This document shows, piece after piece, positions 1-7,122 of a DNA stretch of 8,980 bases. The stretch spans positions 88,345 to 97,324 of the forward strand of contig DDAD01000010.1 of NCBI GenBank assembly GCA_002333205.1. Direction: 5' to 3'. The DNA comes from Pedobacter sp. UBA2067. GTDB lineage: Bacteria; Bacteroidota; Bacteroidia; Sphingobacteriales; Sphingobacteriaceae. Every line of letters begins with the position of its first letter. Position 1 is the first letter of the stretch. Position numbers and translations under genes: made by a program. The notes beneath the pieces were generated by a model. The model saw nothing but the letters and a program-made list of their open reading frames with translations. It had not been told where the DNA came from and made no database searches.

Positions 1-827
1 AGGTCACAAGCTGTTACCGCATCCGTGATCAGGAACAAGCGATCCTGCATCAGCTTCGCCGCCATCTTGATCACTTCAAAGTTCACATGCTCACCATCCG
101 CGATAATGCTGCCGAATGCTGTCGGGTGACTAAACAAAGCCACCGGCAAATTTGGAGCGCGGTGGTGAATTTGCGGCATCGCATTGAACAGGTGTGTCGT
201 TGTCGTAAAGCCATTATTATAAGCTGCTGTGGCTTGTTCATAGGTCGCATCACTATGCCCTAATGACAATATCACATCTTTGGAAAGCAGATATTCAATA
301 ACTTCAGGCTCCTGCAGCTCGGCTGCAAGTGTCATCATCTTAACCGTACCCTCAGCCGCTTCAATCAGACCTTTGACCTCTTCTAAGGTGGCTTTCTTCA
401 CGTATACCGCAGGGTGTGCACCAAGTCGCTTAGGGTTCAGGTACGGGCCTTCCAGATGAAGTCCCATAAAGGCCTTAGCTTCCGAACGGTAGGCTTTAGC
501 AGCTTCAATGGCTTTATAAAATACATCGATGCTATTGGTAGCCAGACAAACCAGAAAGGACGTGTTACCTTTTCTGATCATATCCAGGTCCATTTGCCTT
601 AACGTCTCTACCGTTGGGTAAGCAGAAAATAGATTCCCGCCAGAACCATAGATCTGCAGCTCCATAAAGCCTGGAGTGATCAGCTGACCTGCAGCATCAA
701 TTTGTTCGTAAGTGTCCGGAACTTCCATCTCTCTAATGGCCTCAATATGGCCATTATTGATTAAAAATGTCTGATTGTGCAGCAATTCGCTGCCTTTATG
801 GTAGCTGGCGTTGGTTATGGCGATCAT
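1..827 (-). CDS. nagA: N-acetylglucosamine-6-phosphate deacetylase, N-terminal part (cut by window edge)
   Basis: Cytoplasmic amidohydrolase that removes acetate from GlcNAc-6-phosphate to give glucosamine-6-phosphate, in amino-sugar and cell-wall recycling. About 275 residues are visible; the family is usually about 380-390 long, so roughly the last quarter lies outside. Visible motifs in order: TPGFMELQIYGSGG (residues 51-64, end of the small beta domain and start of the barrel), LEGPY with the metal-ligand Glu126, LSLGHSDAT with His191, TTTHLFNAMPQIHHR with His212, DGEHV with His247, and ITDAV with the catalytic Asp269. The HxH metal pair common in this superfamily is replaced by Q58-I-Y60, as in the mononuclear E. 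coli-type enzyme (QLN there, from memory). The ATG is the first possible start: an in-frame TGA lies 15 bases upstream. No clear ribosome binding site is seen. It follows tsf in the same direction but behind a terminator, so it is probably not part of that operon. Confidence 0.93.
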   Translation of the reverse strand, partial: MIAITNASYHKGSELLHNQTFLINNGHIEAIREMEVPDTYEQIDAAGQLITPGFMELQIYGSGGNLFSAYPTVETLRQMDLDMIRKGNTSFLVCLATNSIDVFYKAIEAAKAYRSEAKAFMGLHLEGPYLNPKRLGAHPAVYVKKATLEEVKGLIEAAEGTVKMMTLAAELQEPEVIEYLLSKDVILSLGHSDATYEQATAAYNNGFTTTTHLFNAMPQIHHRAPNLPVALFSHPTAFGSIIADGEHVNFEVIKMAAKLMQDRLFLITDAVTACD

Positions 828-846
828 CCTGGTAAATATAAGTCAT

Positions 847-877
847 AAAAAAAGTCCCTTGAACCAAGGGACTTTTT
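847..877 (-). terminator. Rho-independent terminator after tsf
   Basis: A perfect 13-bp stem (849-861 with 865-877, loop of 3 bases) contains a GTCCCTTG core. Read on the minus strand it ends in a run of seven T (847-853). It starts 15 bases after the tsf stop codon and should end the rplM-rpsI-rpsB-tsf transcript. The A and T tracts flank both sides of the core, so the hairpin is symmetric and could also stop plus-strand transcription. Confidence 0.9.
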
Positions 878-892
878 AAAAATCTATAAGAA

Positions 893-1729
893 TTAAGATC
901 CTAACTGAACTCGTTTAAACGCAGTAACAGTTAATCCATTCGAAGTATCATTTAAGAATTTACGAACGTCTTTAGAAGAATCTTTAACGAACTCCTGGTT
1001 CAATAAAGTGCTGTCTTTGTAGAATTTGTTCAATTTACCAGCAGCAATTTTCTCGATCATGTTTTCTGGTTTGCCTTCAGCACGGATTTGCTCTTTAGCA
1101 ATTTCAGTTTCACGCTCAATAGTAGTTGCATCAACACCGTCTTTATCTAAAGCAACCGGGTTCATTGCAGCAATTTGCATTGCAACATCTTTACCAGCCT
1201 CTTCAACACCAGCAACATCCTGGTTTAAAGCAACCAATACACCTAAACGGTAGTTACCGTGGATGTAAGGAACAACTTTCTCACCAACTACAGTTTCGTA
1301 TTTAGAGATACCGATTTTCTCACCGATTTTACCAGTGTTCTCAACGATGATCTCAGAAACTTTCTGACCATCAATTTCTAAAGCTAAAAGCTCTTCAAGA
1401 GAAGCAGGGTTGTTTTCAAGTGCTAAATCAGTGAATTTATTTGCAAGTGCAACGAAGTCTGCGTTTTTAGCCACGAAATCAGTTTCGCAGTTCAATTCAA
1501 CAACAACACCACGTTTGCCATCAGCAGTAGCTTTTGCAATAACAACACCTTCGTTAGAATCACGGTCTTGTCTGCTTGCTGCAACTTTAGCACCTTTTTT
1601 ACGTAGGTAATCTACAGCGGCTTCGAAGTCACCGTTAGCTTCTGTTAATGCTTTTTTGCAATCCATCATACCGGCACCGGTTTGTTGGCGTAATTTGTTT
1701 ACATCTGCAGCAGTAATTTGTACTGACAT
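893..1729 (-). CDS. tsf: Translation elongation factor Ts (278 aa)
   Basis: Guanine-nucleotide exchange factor that recycles EF-Tu-GDP to EF-Tu-GTP in the cytoplasm. The N-terminal UBA-like domain is clear (residues 5-46, including the TGAGMMDCKKAL helix), followed by the EF-Tu contact motif ELNCETDFVAKN with Thr83-Asp84-Phe85-Val86, then the two dimerisation/core subdomains and a C-terminal helical end. Length fits Bacteroidota EF-Ts. The chosen start is the ATG giving MSVQITAADV. The frame stays open 30 codons further upstream to position 1819, but that extension lies inside the rpsB-tsf hairpin and has no counterpart in the family. The start is preceded by an A/G-rich leader (AAAGAAAAGAAA) and not a classical Shine-Dalgarno. 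It is the last gene of the ribosomal operon, 99 bases after rpsB. Confidence 0.97.
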   Translation of the reverse strand: MSVQITAADVNKLRQQTGAGMMDCKKALTEANGDFEAAVDYLRKKGAKVAASRQDRDSNEGVVIAKATADGKRGVVVELNCETDFVAKNADFVALANKFTDLALENNPASLEELLALEIDGQKVSEIIVENTGKIGEKIGISKYETVVGEKVVPYIHGNYRLGVLVALNQDVAGVEEAGKDVAMQIAAMNPVALDKDGVDATTIERETEIAKEQIRAEGKPENMIEKIAAGKLNKFYKDSTLLNQEFVKDSSKDVRKFLNDTSNGLTVTAFKRVQLGS

Positions 1730-1753
1730 TTTCTTTTCTTTTTTAAAGTTTTC

Positions 1754-1817
1754 AAAAAAAATATGGGTTGTACGTTGCGTGCTGAAGGCTAAGCCTGCAA
1801 ACCACAACATACAACCC
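1754..1817 (-). promoter_or_regulatory. Terminator-like hairpin between rpsB and tsf (candidate attenuator)
   Basis: On the minus-strand transcript the arms GGGUUGUAUGUUG (1817-1805) and CAACGUACAACCC (1777-1765) pair over 13 positions with one G-U pair. They enclose a 27-base loop with a smaller AGGC/GCCU stem. Three bases after the second arm comes a run of eight U (1761-1754). It begins 11 bases after the rpsB stop and ends 24 bases before the tsf start. The shape is that of an intrinsic terminator inside an operon, so it could lower tsf relative to rpsB, or protect the rpsB 3' end after processing. It could also be a copy of a dispersed palindromic repeat. The structure is seen; the role is inference. 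Confidence 0.65.
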
Positions 1818-1828
1818 AATTAAATTAT

Positions 1829-2653
1829 TTAAGCTTCGCTGGTACCTTCTTCAGAATCAGCATTAACTTTTTTAGGTCTTCTAGCGCCTGGTGCAGCAGT
1901 TTCTGGAGCATCAGCAGCAGCTTTAGCAGCTACAGCTTCTTTTTCAGCTTCATCATCTTTCTCACGTTTACGCTCGTCTAAACCTTCTTCAATTGCTTTG
2001 ATGATAACATCAGTAATTAAAGAGATAGATTTAGTCGCATCATCATTCGCCGGAATTGGGAAATCGATGTTAGATGGATCAGAGTTGGTATCAACCATTG
2101 CGAAAGTAGGGATGTTTAATTTCAACGCCTCGCTAACAGCAATGTGTTCTTTTTTAACGTCAATTAAAAAGATTGCAGCTGGTAAACGGTTAAGATCCGC
2201 AATACCACCTAAAAGGCTTTCTAATTTAATACGCTCACGCTGAATCATTAAACGCTCTTTCTTAGAAAGAATCGTGTAAGTACCGTCTTTAGTCATCTTG
2301 TCGATGTTAGACATCTTTTTGATCGACTTGCGTACGGTAGCGAAGTTGGTTAACATACCACCTAACCAACGCTCAGTTACGAAAGGCATGTTTACTTTTC
2401 TTGCTTGTTCAGCGACGATTTCTTTAGCTTGTTTCTTCGTAGCTACAAATAAGATCTTACGACCAGATTTAACGATTTGTTTAATCGCTGCAGCAGCCTC
2501 TTCAGTTTTAGTTAAAGTTTTATTTAAATCTATGATGTGGATACCATTGCGCTCCATGAAAATGTAAGGCGCCATTTTTGGGTTCCATTTACGGGTAAGG
2601 TGACCAAAGTGTACACCTGCATCCAATAAGTCCTGATATGTTGTTCTAGCCAT
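1829..2653 (-). CDS. rpsB: 30S ribosomal protein S2 (274 aa)
   Basis: Small-subunit protein uS2, which joins late in 30S assembly. The start MARTTYQDLLDAGVHFGHLT and the RKWNPKMAPYIF, ERWLGGMLTNFATVRKSI and PTFAMVDTNSDP segments are hallmark uS2 sequence, with the coiled-coil insertion around residues 105-155. The globular body ends near residue 224. Residues 225-274 form a highly charged then Ala/Pro-rich tail (KREKDDEAEKEAV, then AADAPETAAPGARRPKK, ending in an acidic GTSEA), longer than the E. coli protein and likely disordered. It starts with ATG 18 bases after rpsI, with an unusually good Shine-Dalgarno for this phylum. tsf follows across a hairpin, keeping the widespread rpsB-tsf pairing. 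Confidence 0.98.
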   Translation of the reverse strand: MARTTYQDLLDAGVHFGHLTRKWNPKMAPYIFMERNGIHIIDLNKTLTKTEEAAAAIKQIVKSGRKILFVATKKQAKEIVAEQARKVNMPFVTERWLGGMLTNFATVRKSIKKMSNIDKMTKDGTYTILSKKERLMIQRERIKLESLLGGIADLNRLPAAIFLIDVKKEHIAVSEALKLNIPTFAMVDTNSDPSNIDFPIPANDDATKSISLITDVIIKAIEEGLDERKREKDDEAEKEAVAAKAAADAPETAAPGARRPKKVNADSEEGTSEA

Positions 2654-2661
2654 TGTGTTGT

Positions 2662-2667
2662 CTCCTT
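2662..2667 (-). promoter_or_regulatory. Strong Shine-Dalgarno (AAGGAG) for rpsB
   Basis: AAGGAG lies 8 bases before the rpsB ATG, within the 18-base rpsI-rpsB spacer. Most other starts in this window lack such a site, having A-rich leaders or nothing; rpsI has only a weak AAAGGA and the gene at 7736 a GGAG. Bacteroidota ribosomes are known to initiate largely without Shine-Dalgarno pairing, so a near-consensus site stands out. Confidence 0.7.
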
Positions 2668-2671
2668 AAGA

Positions 2672-3058
2672 TTAACGTTTACTGAATTGGAATTTTTTAC
2701 GAGCTTTCTTGCGTCCTGGTTTCTTACGTTCAACCATACGCATATCACGGGTCATTAACCCTTTAGCGCGTAATGCTGGTTTTTTCTCAGCATCTAATTC
2801 AACAATAGCTTTAGCAATAGCTAAACGAACAGCTTGTGCCTGGCCTGTGATACCACCACCTGCTACATTTACAGTAACATCATACTGACCAGCAAGTTCT
2901 GCAACTTCGAATGACTGGTTAACGATATATTGTAAAGGTAATGTTGGAAAATATTCTTTGTGATCTTTACCATTTACGGTAATAGCGCCGTTGCCTTCTT
3001 TTAAATAGATGCGTGCAACAGCAGTTTTTCTTCTTCCTGAAGTGTTTGTAACTGACAT
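2672..3058 (-). CDS. rpsI: 30S ribosomal protein S9 (128 aa)
   Basis: Small-subunit protein uS9, whose C-terminal tail reaches the P-site tRNA. The sequence shows the conserved GRRKTAVARIYL near the N-terminus, the GGGITGQAQAVRLAIAKAI core, and the basic tail KKPGRKKARKKFQFSKR ending in the near-invariant SKR. Length is normal for the family. It lies 16 bases after rplM in the conserved rplM-rpsI pair. The ATG is preceded by an A-rich leader with a weak AAAGGA about 10 bases upstream. Confidence 0.98.
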   Translation of the reverse strand: MSVTNTSGRRKTAVARIYLKEGNGAITVNGKDHKEYFPTLPLQYIVNQSFEVAELAGQYDVTVNVAGGGITGQAQAVRLAIAKAIVELDAEKKPALRAKGLMTRDMRMVERKKPGRKKARKKFQFSKR

Positions 3059-3074
3059 TTCTTTCTTCCTTTAA

Positions 3075-3518
3075 TTAAAGTGTAATGGTTGTTGGTGATT
3101 GTGCTGCGTGAGGATGCTCAGAACCTGCGTAAACAAATAGGTTGGTGTATAATTTAGCACCAAGTTTTGTTTTAGGTAACATACCACGAACAGCTTTCTC
3201 GATAACACGTGTAGGGTGTTTCGCCATTAACTCTTTAGGAGAAATGAAACGCTGACCACCTGGATAGCCTGTGTAAGAAATGTAAGTCTTATCACTGAAC
3301 TTGTTTCCGGTCAATTTAACCTTGTCTGCATTGATAACGATTACATTATCGCCGCAGTCTACGTGTGGGGTGTACTCAGGCTTGTTTTTACCTCTAATGA
3401 TCATAGCGATCTTAGATGCCAAGCGCCCCAAAATCTCGCCTTGTGCGTCAACAACAACCCACTGTTTGTTAACAGTTTTTGCATTGGCAGAGACAGTTTT
3501 GTAACTTAACGTATTCAC
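3075..3518 (-). CDS. rplM: 50S ribosomal protein L13 (147 aa)
   Basis: Large-subunit protein uL13, an early assembly protein of the 50S. Visible are WVVVDAQGEILGRLASKIA (residues 21-39), RGKNKPEYTPHVDCGDNVIVINADKV split over residues about 42-67, SYTGYPGG, the VRGMLPKTKLG segment and the C-terminal YAGSEHPHAAQSP. The start is GTG: the encoded N-terminus NTLSYKTVSANAKTVNKQW matches Bacteroidota L13 in my memory, and there is no in-frame ATG nearby that keeps it. No Shine-Dalgarno precedes it. First gene of the operon rplM-rpsI-rpsB-tsf, with its own promoter about 55 bases upstream. Confidence 0.97.
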   Translation of the reverse strand: MNTLSYKTVSANAKTVNKQWVVVDAQGEILGRLASKIAMIIRGKNKPEYTPHVDCGDNVIVINADKVKLTGNKFSDKTYISYTGYPGGQRFISPKELMAKHPTRVIEKAVRGMLPKTKLGAKLYTNLFVYAGSEHPHAAQSPTTITL

Positions 3519-3572
3519 TTGCTTGTATTTAATTTGTTAAACAATTTGTAATTCCCAGTATTTTAGGGACTG

Positions 3573-3602
3573 CAAAGATAGCCTAAATTGTTTAATTCTC
3601 AA
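3573..3602 (-). promoter_or_regulatory. Bacteroidota-type promoter for the rplM operon
   Basis: On the minus strand, TTG (3602-3600) and TATCTTTG (3580-3573) are separated by 19 bases. This matches the known Bacteroidota sigma-A consensus TTG-N17-20-TAnnTTTG at every fixed position. Transcription should begin near 3566, giving a leader of about 48 bases with a weak TCCC/GGGA stem. It sits directly downstream of the terminator of the preceding gene, so the ribosomal operon is insulated. Confidence 0.85.
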
Positions 3603-3610
3603 ATACTTGG

Positions 3611-3649
3611 TAAAAATAAAAGATCGACTCGCTTAAAGCATGCCGATCT
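3611..3649 (-). terminator. Rho-independent terminator of the O-acylation cluster
   Basis: On the minus strand, AGATCGGC (3649-3642) pairs with GUCGAUCU (3628-3621), including one G-U pair. After one A-A mismatch the stem continues as U-G, G-C, C-G around a 5-base loop. It is followed by the T-rich TTTATTTTTA (3620-3611). It lies about 30 bases after the stop of the SGNH lipoprotein gene and 8 bases before the rplM promoter. Confidence 0.8.
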
Positions 3650-3678
3650 CTAAAATATTGATGTGTTTTAAATACTCG

Positions 3679-4548
3679 TTATGGGTTCACAGCTGTATAG
3701 CCGATCAGCTGTTTAAATAAGGGTGCGTTAAAGACGTATCCATTTATAACGGCATGCCCCTTATCATTCGGATGTATCCCATCTGTAAAAGCATAGGTTT
3801 TCTTGATCTTGAAATCCTGAAGGCTTAACTTCTTTAGTACATCAACTACATGAGCCGGATCCATTGCCACCATCTTTTCATTTAAGGCCAGCAAACGTTC
3901 CCGTTGACTCTTTGTGCTGAAGTTCCTTGGCTGGGTACCTGTTACAATGTAGTTCACGTTCTCTTTCATCGCTATAGAACGAAGTTTTGAATAGTTATTA
4001 AGGACCTCTTTATCTGTATATTTCTTATCGACATCATTGGTCGGCAGGTTTACGATAATCAGGAATGGTTTATAGCTCAGTGCCTTGGTGATGTTCTTCG
4101 AAGTATTAGGCGCGGGTCTGTTTGCAACCTTATTCCCATTCGGCATCACATGGTAGGTTGTAAAACCACCCTCACTGAGGTTCACCACATTTACGATCTT
4201 ATTATCCTTTTTAAGTTGTGCCTTCATCAGCTCCACCCAGCTTTTGCTTTTGGTGCTCGCACCCTTGCCTGCAGCAGATGAAGATCCTAAAATCACAATG
4301 GTGGGTGTAGTATTACCCCTTCTAAAAGATGGATCGATTGGTTTTTTGTCGCTAATCGGCAATACCACCTCTGAAACATCCTCATACCACTTAACCGGAG
4401 GTACTGTACTGGTTACCGGCGCCGGAGCTGCTACCTCTTTACCTGGAGCTAACTGCTCGGGGTTATCAAACAATTGTTCCTTACATCCAAAAAACGTAAG
4501 AGTGGCTAGCAACAGCGATAATCTGAAAGCGTTAAATTTGAAGCTCAT
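3679..4548 (-). CDS. SGNH/GDSL-family lipoprotein (putative acyl-hydrolase or O-acetyltransferase), 289 aa
   Basis: Predicted lipoprotein: a basic N-terminus, a hydrophobic stretch (residues 8-20) and a lipobox ending in FFGC, with lipidation expected at Cys22. A Pro/Ala/Thr-rich linker follows (residues about 33-52). The SGNH fold spans about residues 83-285. Block I is ILGSSSAAGKG with candidate nucleophile Ser90 in place of the usual GDS. Block II is NLSEGGFT with its Gly. Block III is LPTND with Asn171. Block V is DGIHPNDKGH with Asp256 and His259. The catalytic set is complete, so it is probably active as an esterase or acyltransferase on an extracytoplasmic substrate. It is last in the cluster after the MBOAT gene and a second SGNH gene, 69 bases downstream, suggesting transfer or removal of acyl groups on a surface glycan. 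The acceptor cannot be read from sequence; a lipase-like role is possible. Confidence 0.85.
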   Translation of the reverse strand: MSFKFNAFRLSLLLATLTFFGCKEQLFDNPEQLAPGKEVAAPAPVTSTVPPVKWYEDVSEVVLPISDKKPIDPSFRRGNTTPTIVILGSSSAAGKGASTKSKSWVELMKAQLKKDNKIVNVVNLSEGGFTTYHVMPNGNKVANRPAPNTSKNITKALSYKPFLIIVNLPTNDVDKKYTDKEVLNNYSKLRSIAMKENVNYIVTGTQPRNFSTKSQRERLLALNEKMVAMDPAHVVDVLKKLSLQDFKIKKTYAFTDGIHPNDKGHAVINGYVFNAPLFKQLIGYTAVNP

Positions 4549-4617
4549 TTATTTTAAATTAAGGGTTTTCGGTGTTGTTTATCAATATCTATACCCGTTC
4601 TACCCATATTGTGGCAT

Positions 4618-5583
4618 TTAATCAAAGTGTGAAGCAATTTGTGTGCTTGTGCCACTTGTAGTTTTTCTACTAACCAAAGTCTTTCCGATCAGCTCCGAGA
4701 ATTTTTTGGCGCCAAATTCATTCAAATGCGTTTTATCATAATATAAAGAAACCGCTCTGAACTCAGGTCTAAGGCTTACATCCACGAAGTTGTATCCAAA
4801 TTGATGGGTGATCGCTTTGATCTTCGCAACAGAGGTATTAACCTGCTTCAATGTTGTGGGTGAGATAACTACGTGTACTTCAATCTTACGCTCTTTAGCT
4901 TTTTTCAAAAAGTTGTAGAAAGTATTTACCAAAACGGGGTCTTCCTGGTAGTCTTTGTTATTTTCAACAACCAGGTGCTCTGATACCTTTACACCCTTTC
5001 GGGCGGCAAATCCTTTAGACTCCTCCAAATTACTTTTGCCTTCATCATTTTTTAAAAGGGTATACAAAGCGGAGTTGAACTTATAGGTTCTGAAAAGTTT
5101 TGAAAGGATAAGGTCTTTAGGGCTTAATGCTTCGATCTTGTTTTCTATTTCAGGCAGGTGATCGAATTTAAGCAGGGCATTCACCATACTCTTCTGACCC
5201 CTTTCCCGCTCCGTCTTTGCGAATTCTATTGGCGAGATATCCAGAATCACTACTTTGGGCTTATGGTAGGACAAAATCCGGGTGAACACCGCATCTGAAT
5301 ACAATAACGTATTCCCCAGCTTCCCCACGTTGAAAGCTGACATTCTCAAAGAATCCTCGATAACATCCGGATCATAGTGCCTTACAGCACGCGAACTGCC
5401 AAAGATCAACAACTCCTCGTCCACGTTATTCATCGCATAGTTCATCTCGTGGTACTCTCCTTTCTTCTGCTTCAGGATAAGATCCTCCAGAAAATATCCA
5501 ACCGCTTGATCAGCTGCAAAAAATAGTACAACTAGTAAAACACTGCTGTAAAAAAACGATCTTAAATCAGCTTTTGTCGCCAT
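4618..5583 (-). CDS. Membrane-anchored SGNH-like protein of an MBOAT acylation system (321 aa)
   Basis: An N-terminal membrane anchor (residues about 10-30) is followed by a periplasmic domain of SGNH type. LLIFGSSRAVRHY carries candidate nucleophile Ser64 (GSSR variant of GDS). VGKLGNTLLYS is the likely block II. VVILDISPIE (111-120) occupies the central strand where block III is expected, but has no clear GxND. The C-terminal YYDKTHLNEFGAKKFS gives Asp283 and His286, the DxxH of block V. The layout resembles DltD/AlgJ/AlgX-like partners that work beside MBOAT proteins. The start is only 4 bases after the MBOAT stop, so the two are probably translationally coupled. Likely role: accept an acyl group from the MBOAT side and place it on an exported polymer. 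Neither acyl group nor polymer is identifiable. The segment at residues 140-215 is poorly recognisable. Confidence 0.8.
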   Translation of the reverse strand: MATKADLRSFFYSSVLLVVLFFAADQAVGYFLEDLILKQKKGEYHEMNYAMNNVDEELLIFGSSRAVRHYDPDVIEDSLRMSAFNVGKLGNTLLYSDAVFTRILSYHKPKVVILDISPIEFAKTERERGQKSMVNALLKFDHLPEIENKIEALSPKDLILSKLFRTYKFNSALYTLLKNDEGKSNLEESKGFAARKGVKVSEHLVVENNKDYQEDPVLVNTFYNFLKKAKERKIEVHVVISPTTLKQVNTSVAKIKAITHQFGYNFVDVSLRPEFRAVSLYYDKTHLNEFGAKKFSELIGKTLVSRKTTSGTSTQIASHFD

Positions 5584-5587
5584 AATC

Positions 5588-7018
5588 TTAGAATTGGAAA
5601 TAGATAAACTGTGAGTAATTCAGCACGCCGAATAAAAATATCATAAGCATCATTGTGACATAGGTTGCATGTCTAACCAGCTTATATTGGTTATTGAATA
5701 GCGAGATCTTGCCTTCTGGATAATATTCCTGATAGATCTCGACCATAAACAAAATACAGATCACCAGAAGTGAATAGTACATATTAGATTTCGATCCAAT
5801 AAACAGACCGCCACCTTTCCAGGTAAGCACGTCCTTGAAAATCTGTAAAGCCTGGTCAATCGATGTGGATCGGAAGAAGATCCTCGCAAAGGACACCAAC
5901 AGGAAGGTCATACCGATGTGGTAGATTGTGCCGATAATCCCGAAATCCACATTTAAGAAAGGAATGTTCTTCTTATAGTTATCTACAATCATCCCAAATA
6001 CGTAAAAGGAGCCATGCAGCACACCCCAGAGAATAAAGGTCCAGCTGGCACCGTGCCATAAGCCGCTTAATACAAAAATCACGAAAATATTGCGGTAGAA
6101 CAGCCCTTTTGAAACCCGGTTTCCACCCATCGGCTTGTAAACATAATCCCTGAACCAGGTACTTAATGAGATATGCCAACGCTGCCAGAACTCTTTTATG
6201 GATTTTGCAAAGTATGGTCTCCTAAAGTTAATCATCAGGTCGTAGCCCATAATCTTCGCCGCACCTCTCGCGATATCCGTATACCCGGAAAAGTCGCAAT
6301 AAATCTGGATGGAGAAGAAGAAGCTGGCTAGCAGTAAAGAGGCACCACTATGTTTATCTGAGTTGTTATATACGGCATCCACATAAGCCGCGAGGCGATC
6401 TGCAACCACAACCTTCTTGAAAAAGCCCCACAACATCAAGTGCAAACCCTCGCGTAAATTATCGTAGCTGAAGTACTTTCTTTCATGAAACTGCGGCAGA
6501 ATGTTCTGCGGCCGTTCAATTGGCCCCGCTACCAGCTGAGGATAAAACATGACGTAGAGGGAATAGATGCCAAAATGCCGCTCCGGTTTTTGATTGCCTC
6601 GATACACCTCTACCGTATAACTCATCGCCTGAAATGTATGAAAAGACAGTCCGATGGGCAGTAAGATCGTTAGATAGGGTATGTGATTGGTATAATCGAA
6701 GGAACCGAGCAAGGCAGTAAGGTTATCATTCAGGAAGTTGTAGTATTTGAATACGACCAACACACCCAGGTTGGCCGCCAGGCTGAGTACCAGATAAAGT
6801 TTCCTGGTCTTTCCTTTCGCATTCTCAATAAGGATACCCGCGAAGTAATCTACAACGATCGTGAAGCCCAAAATCAGTAGGTATACCGGAACAAAGGTCA
6901 TGTAAAAGTAGCAACTTGCAAGCAACAATAGCTTCCAACGGTGCTTGTCCGCTAGCAGAAAATATACTGGCGTGACGATTGCAAAAAAGATTGCGAAATG
7001 AATGGAATTAAATAACAT
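5588..7018 (-). CDS. MBOAT-family membrane O-acyltransferase, AlgI/PatA type (476 aa)
   Basis: Polytopic inner-membrane protein, with roughly ten or more hydrophobic segments from residue 5 to the C-terminus. Family hallmarks in order: LPIGLSFHTFQAMSYTVEVYRG (120-141), MFYPQLVAGPIERP (157-170), CDFSGYTDIARGAAKIMGY (241-259), EFWQRWHISLSTWFRDYVY (276-294) with the conserved WH pair at 281-282, and LSGLWHGASWTFILWG (317-332) carrying the invariant catalytic His322. Length is typical of AlgI/PatA/DltB-like proteins, which bring an acyl group, usually acetyl, from the cytoplasm across the membrane for modification of alginate, peptidoglycan or other glycans. First gene of the cluster with two SGNH proteins downstream, the usual partnership. 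No alginate or other polymer synthesis gene is in view, so the specific substrate is open. No Shine-Dalgarno is seen. Confidence 0.93.
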   Translation of the reverse strand: MLFNSIHFAIFFAIVTPVYFLLADKHRWKLLLLASCYFYMTFVPVYLLILGFTIVVDYFAGILIENAKGKTRKLYLVLSLAANLGVLVVFKYYNFLNDNLTALLGSFDYTNHIPYLTILLPIGLSFHTFQAMSYTVEVYRGNQKPERHFGIYSLYVMFYPQLVAGPIERPQNILPQFHERKYFSYDNLREGLHLMLWGFFKKVVVADRLAAYVDAVYNNSDKHSGASLLLASFFFSIQIYCDFSGYTDIARGAAKIMGYDLMINFRRPYFAKSIKEFWQRWHISLSTWFRDYVYKPMGGNRVSKGLFYRNIFVIFVLSGLWHGASWTFILWGVLHGSFYVFGMIVDNYKKNIPFLNVDFGIIGTIYHIGMTFLLVSFARIFFRSTSIDQALQIFKDVLTWKGGGLFIGSKSNMYYSLLVICILFMVEIYQEYYPEGKISLFNNQYKLVRHATYVTMMLMIFLFGVLNYSQFIYFQF

Positions 7019-7075
7019 ACAGCGTTAATTTAGATCAGGAGCCGCTTTTGCTTTCATAGGGATACTAAGCAGATA

Positions 7076-7114
7076 GTGTAAAAAGATGTTGCCAATATGC
7101 ACACATCGTTACAC
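7076..7114 (-). other. Imperfect hairpin in the MBOAT leader
   Basis: GTGTAA (7076-7081) pairs with TTACAC (7109-7114), and GATGT (7085-7089) pairs with ACATC (7103-7107), with a small 3x1 internal loop between them. The apical loop is 13 bases. It would fall in the 5' leader of the MBOAT transcript if the promoter at 7123-7149 is real. No function is known. Confidence 0.4.
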
Positions 7115-7122
7115 TTTCCAAA

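Noticed and set aside
1730..1819. N-terminal extension of EF-Ts by 30 residues
   Set aside because: The frame is open, but the sequence falls inside the hairpin and T-run between rpsB and tsf, and EF-Ts begins at MSVQITAADV.
1998..2567. Two plus-strand frames (81 and 89 codons) opposite rpsB
   Set aside because: Shadows of a strongly conserved ribosomal protein gene.
4244..4621. 125-codon plus-strand frame opposite the SGNH lipoprotein gene
   Set aside because: Antisense of a gene with signal peptide and complete catalytic motifs; no own features.
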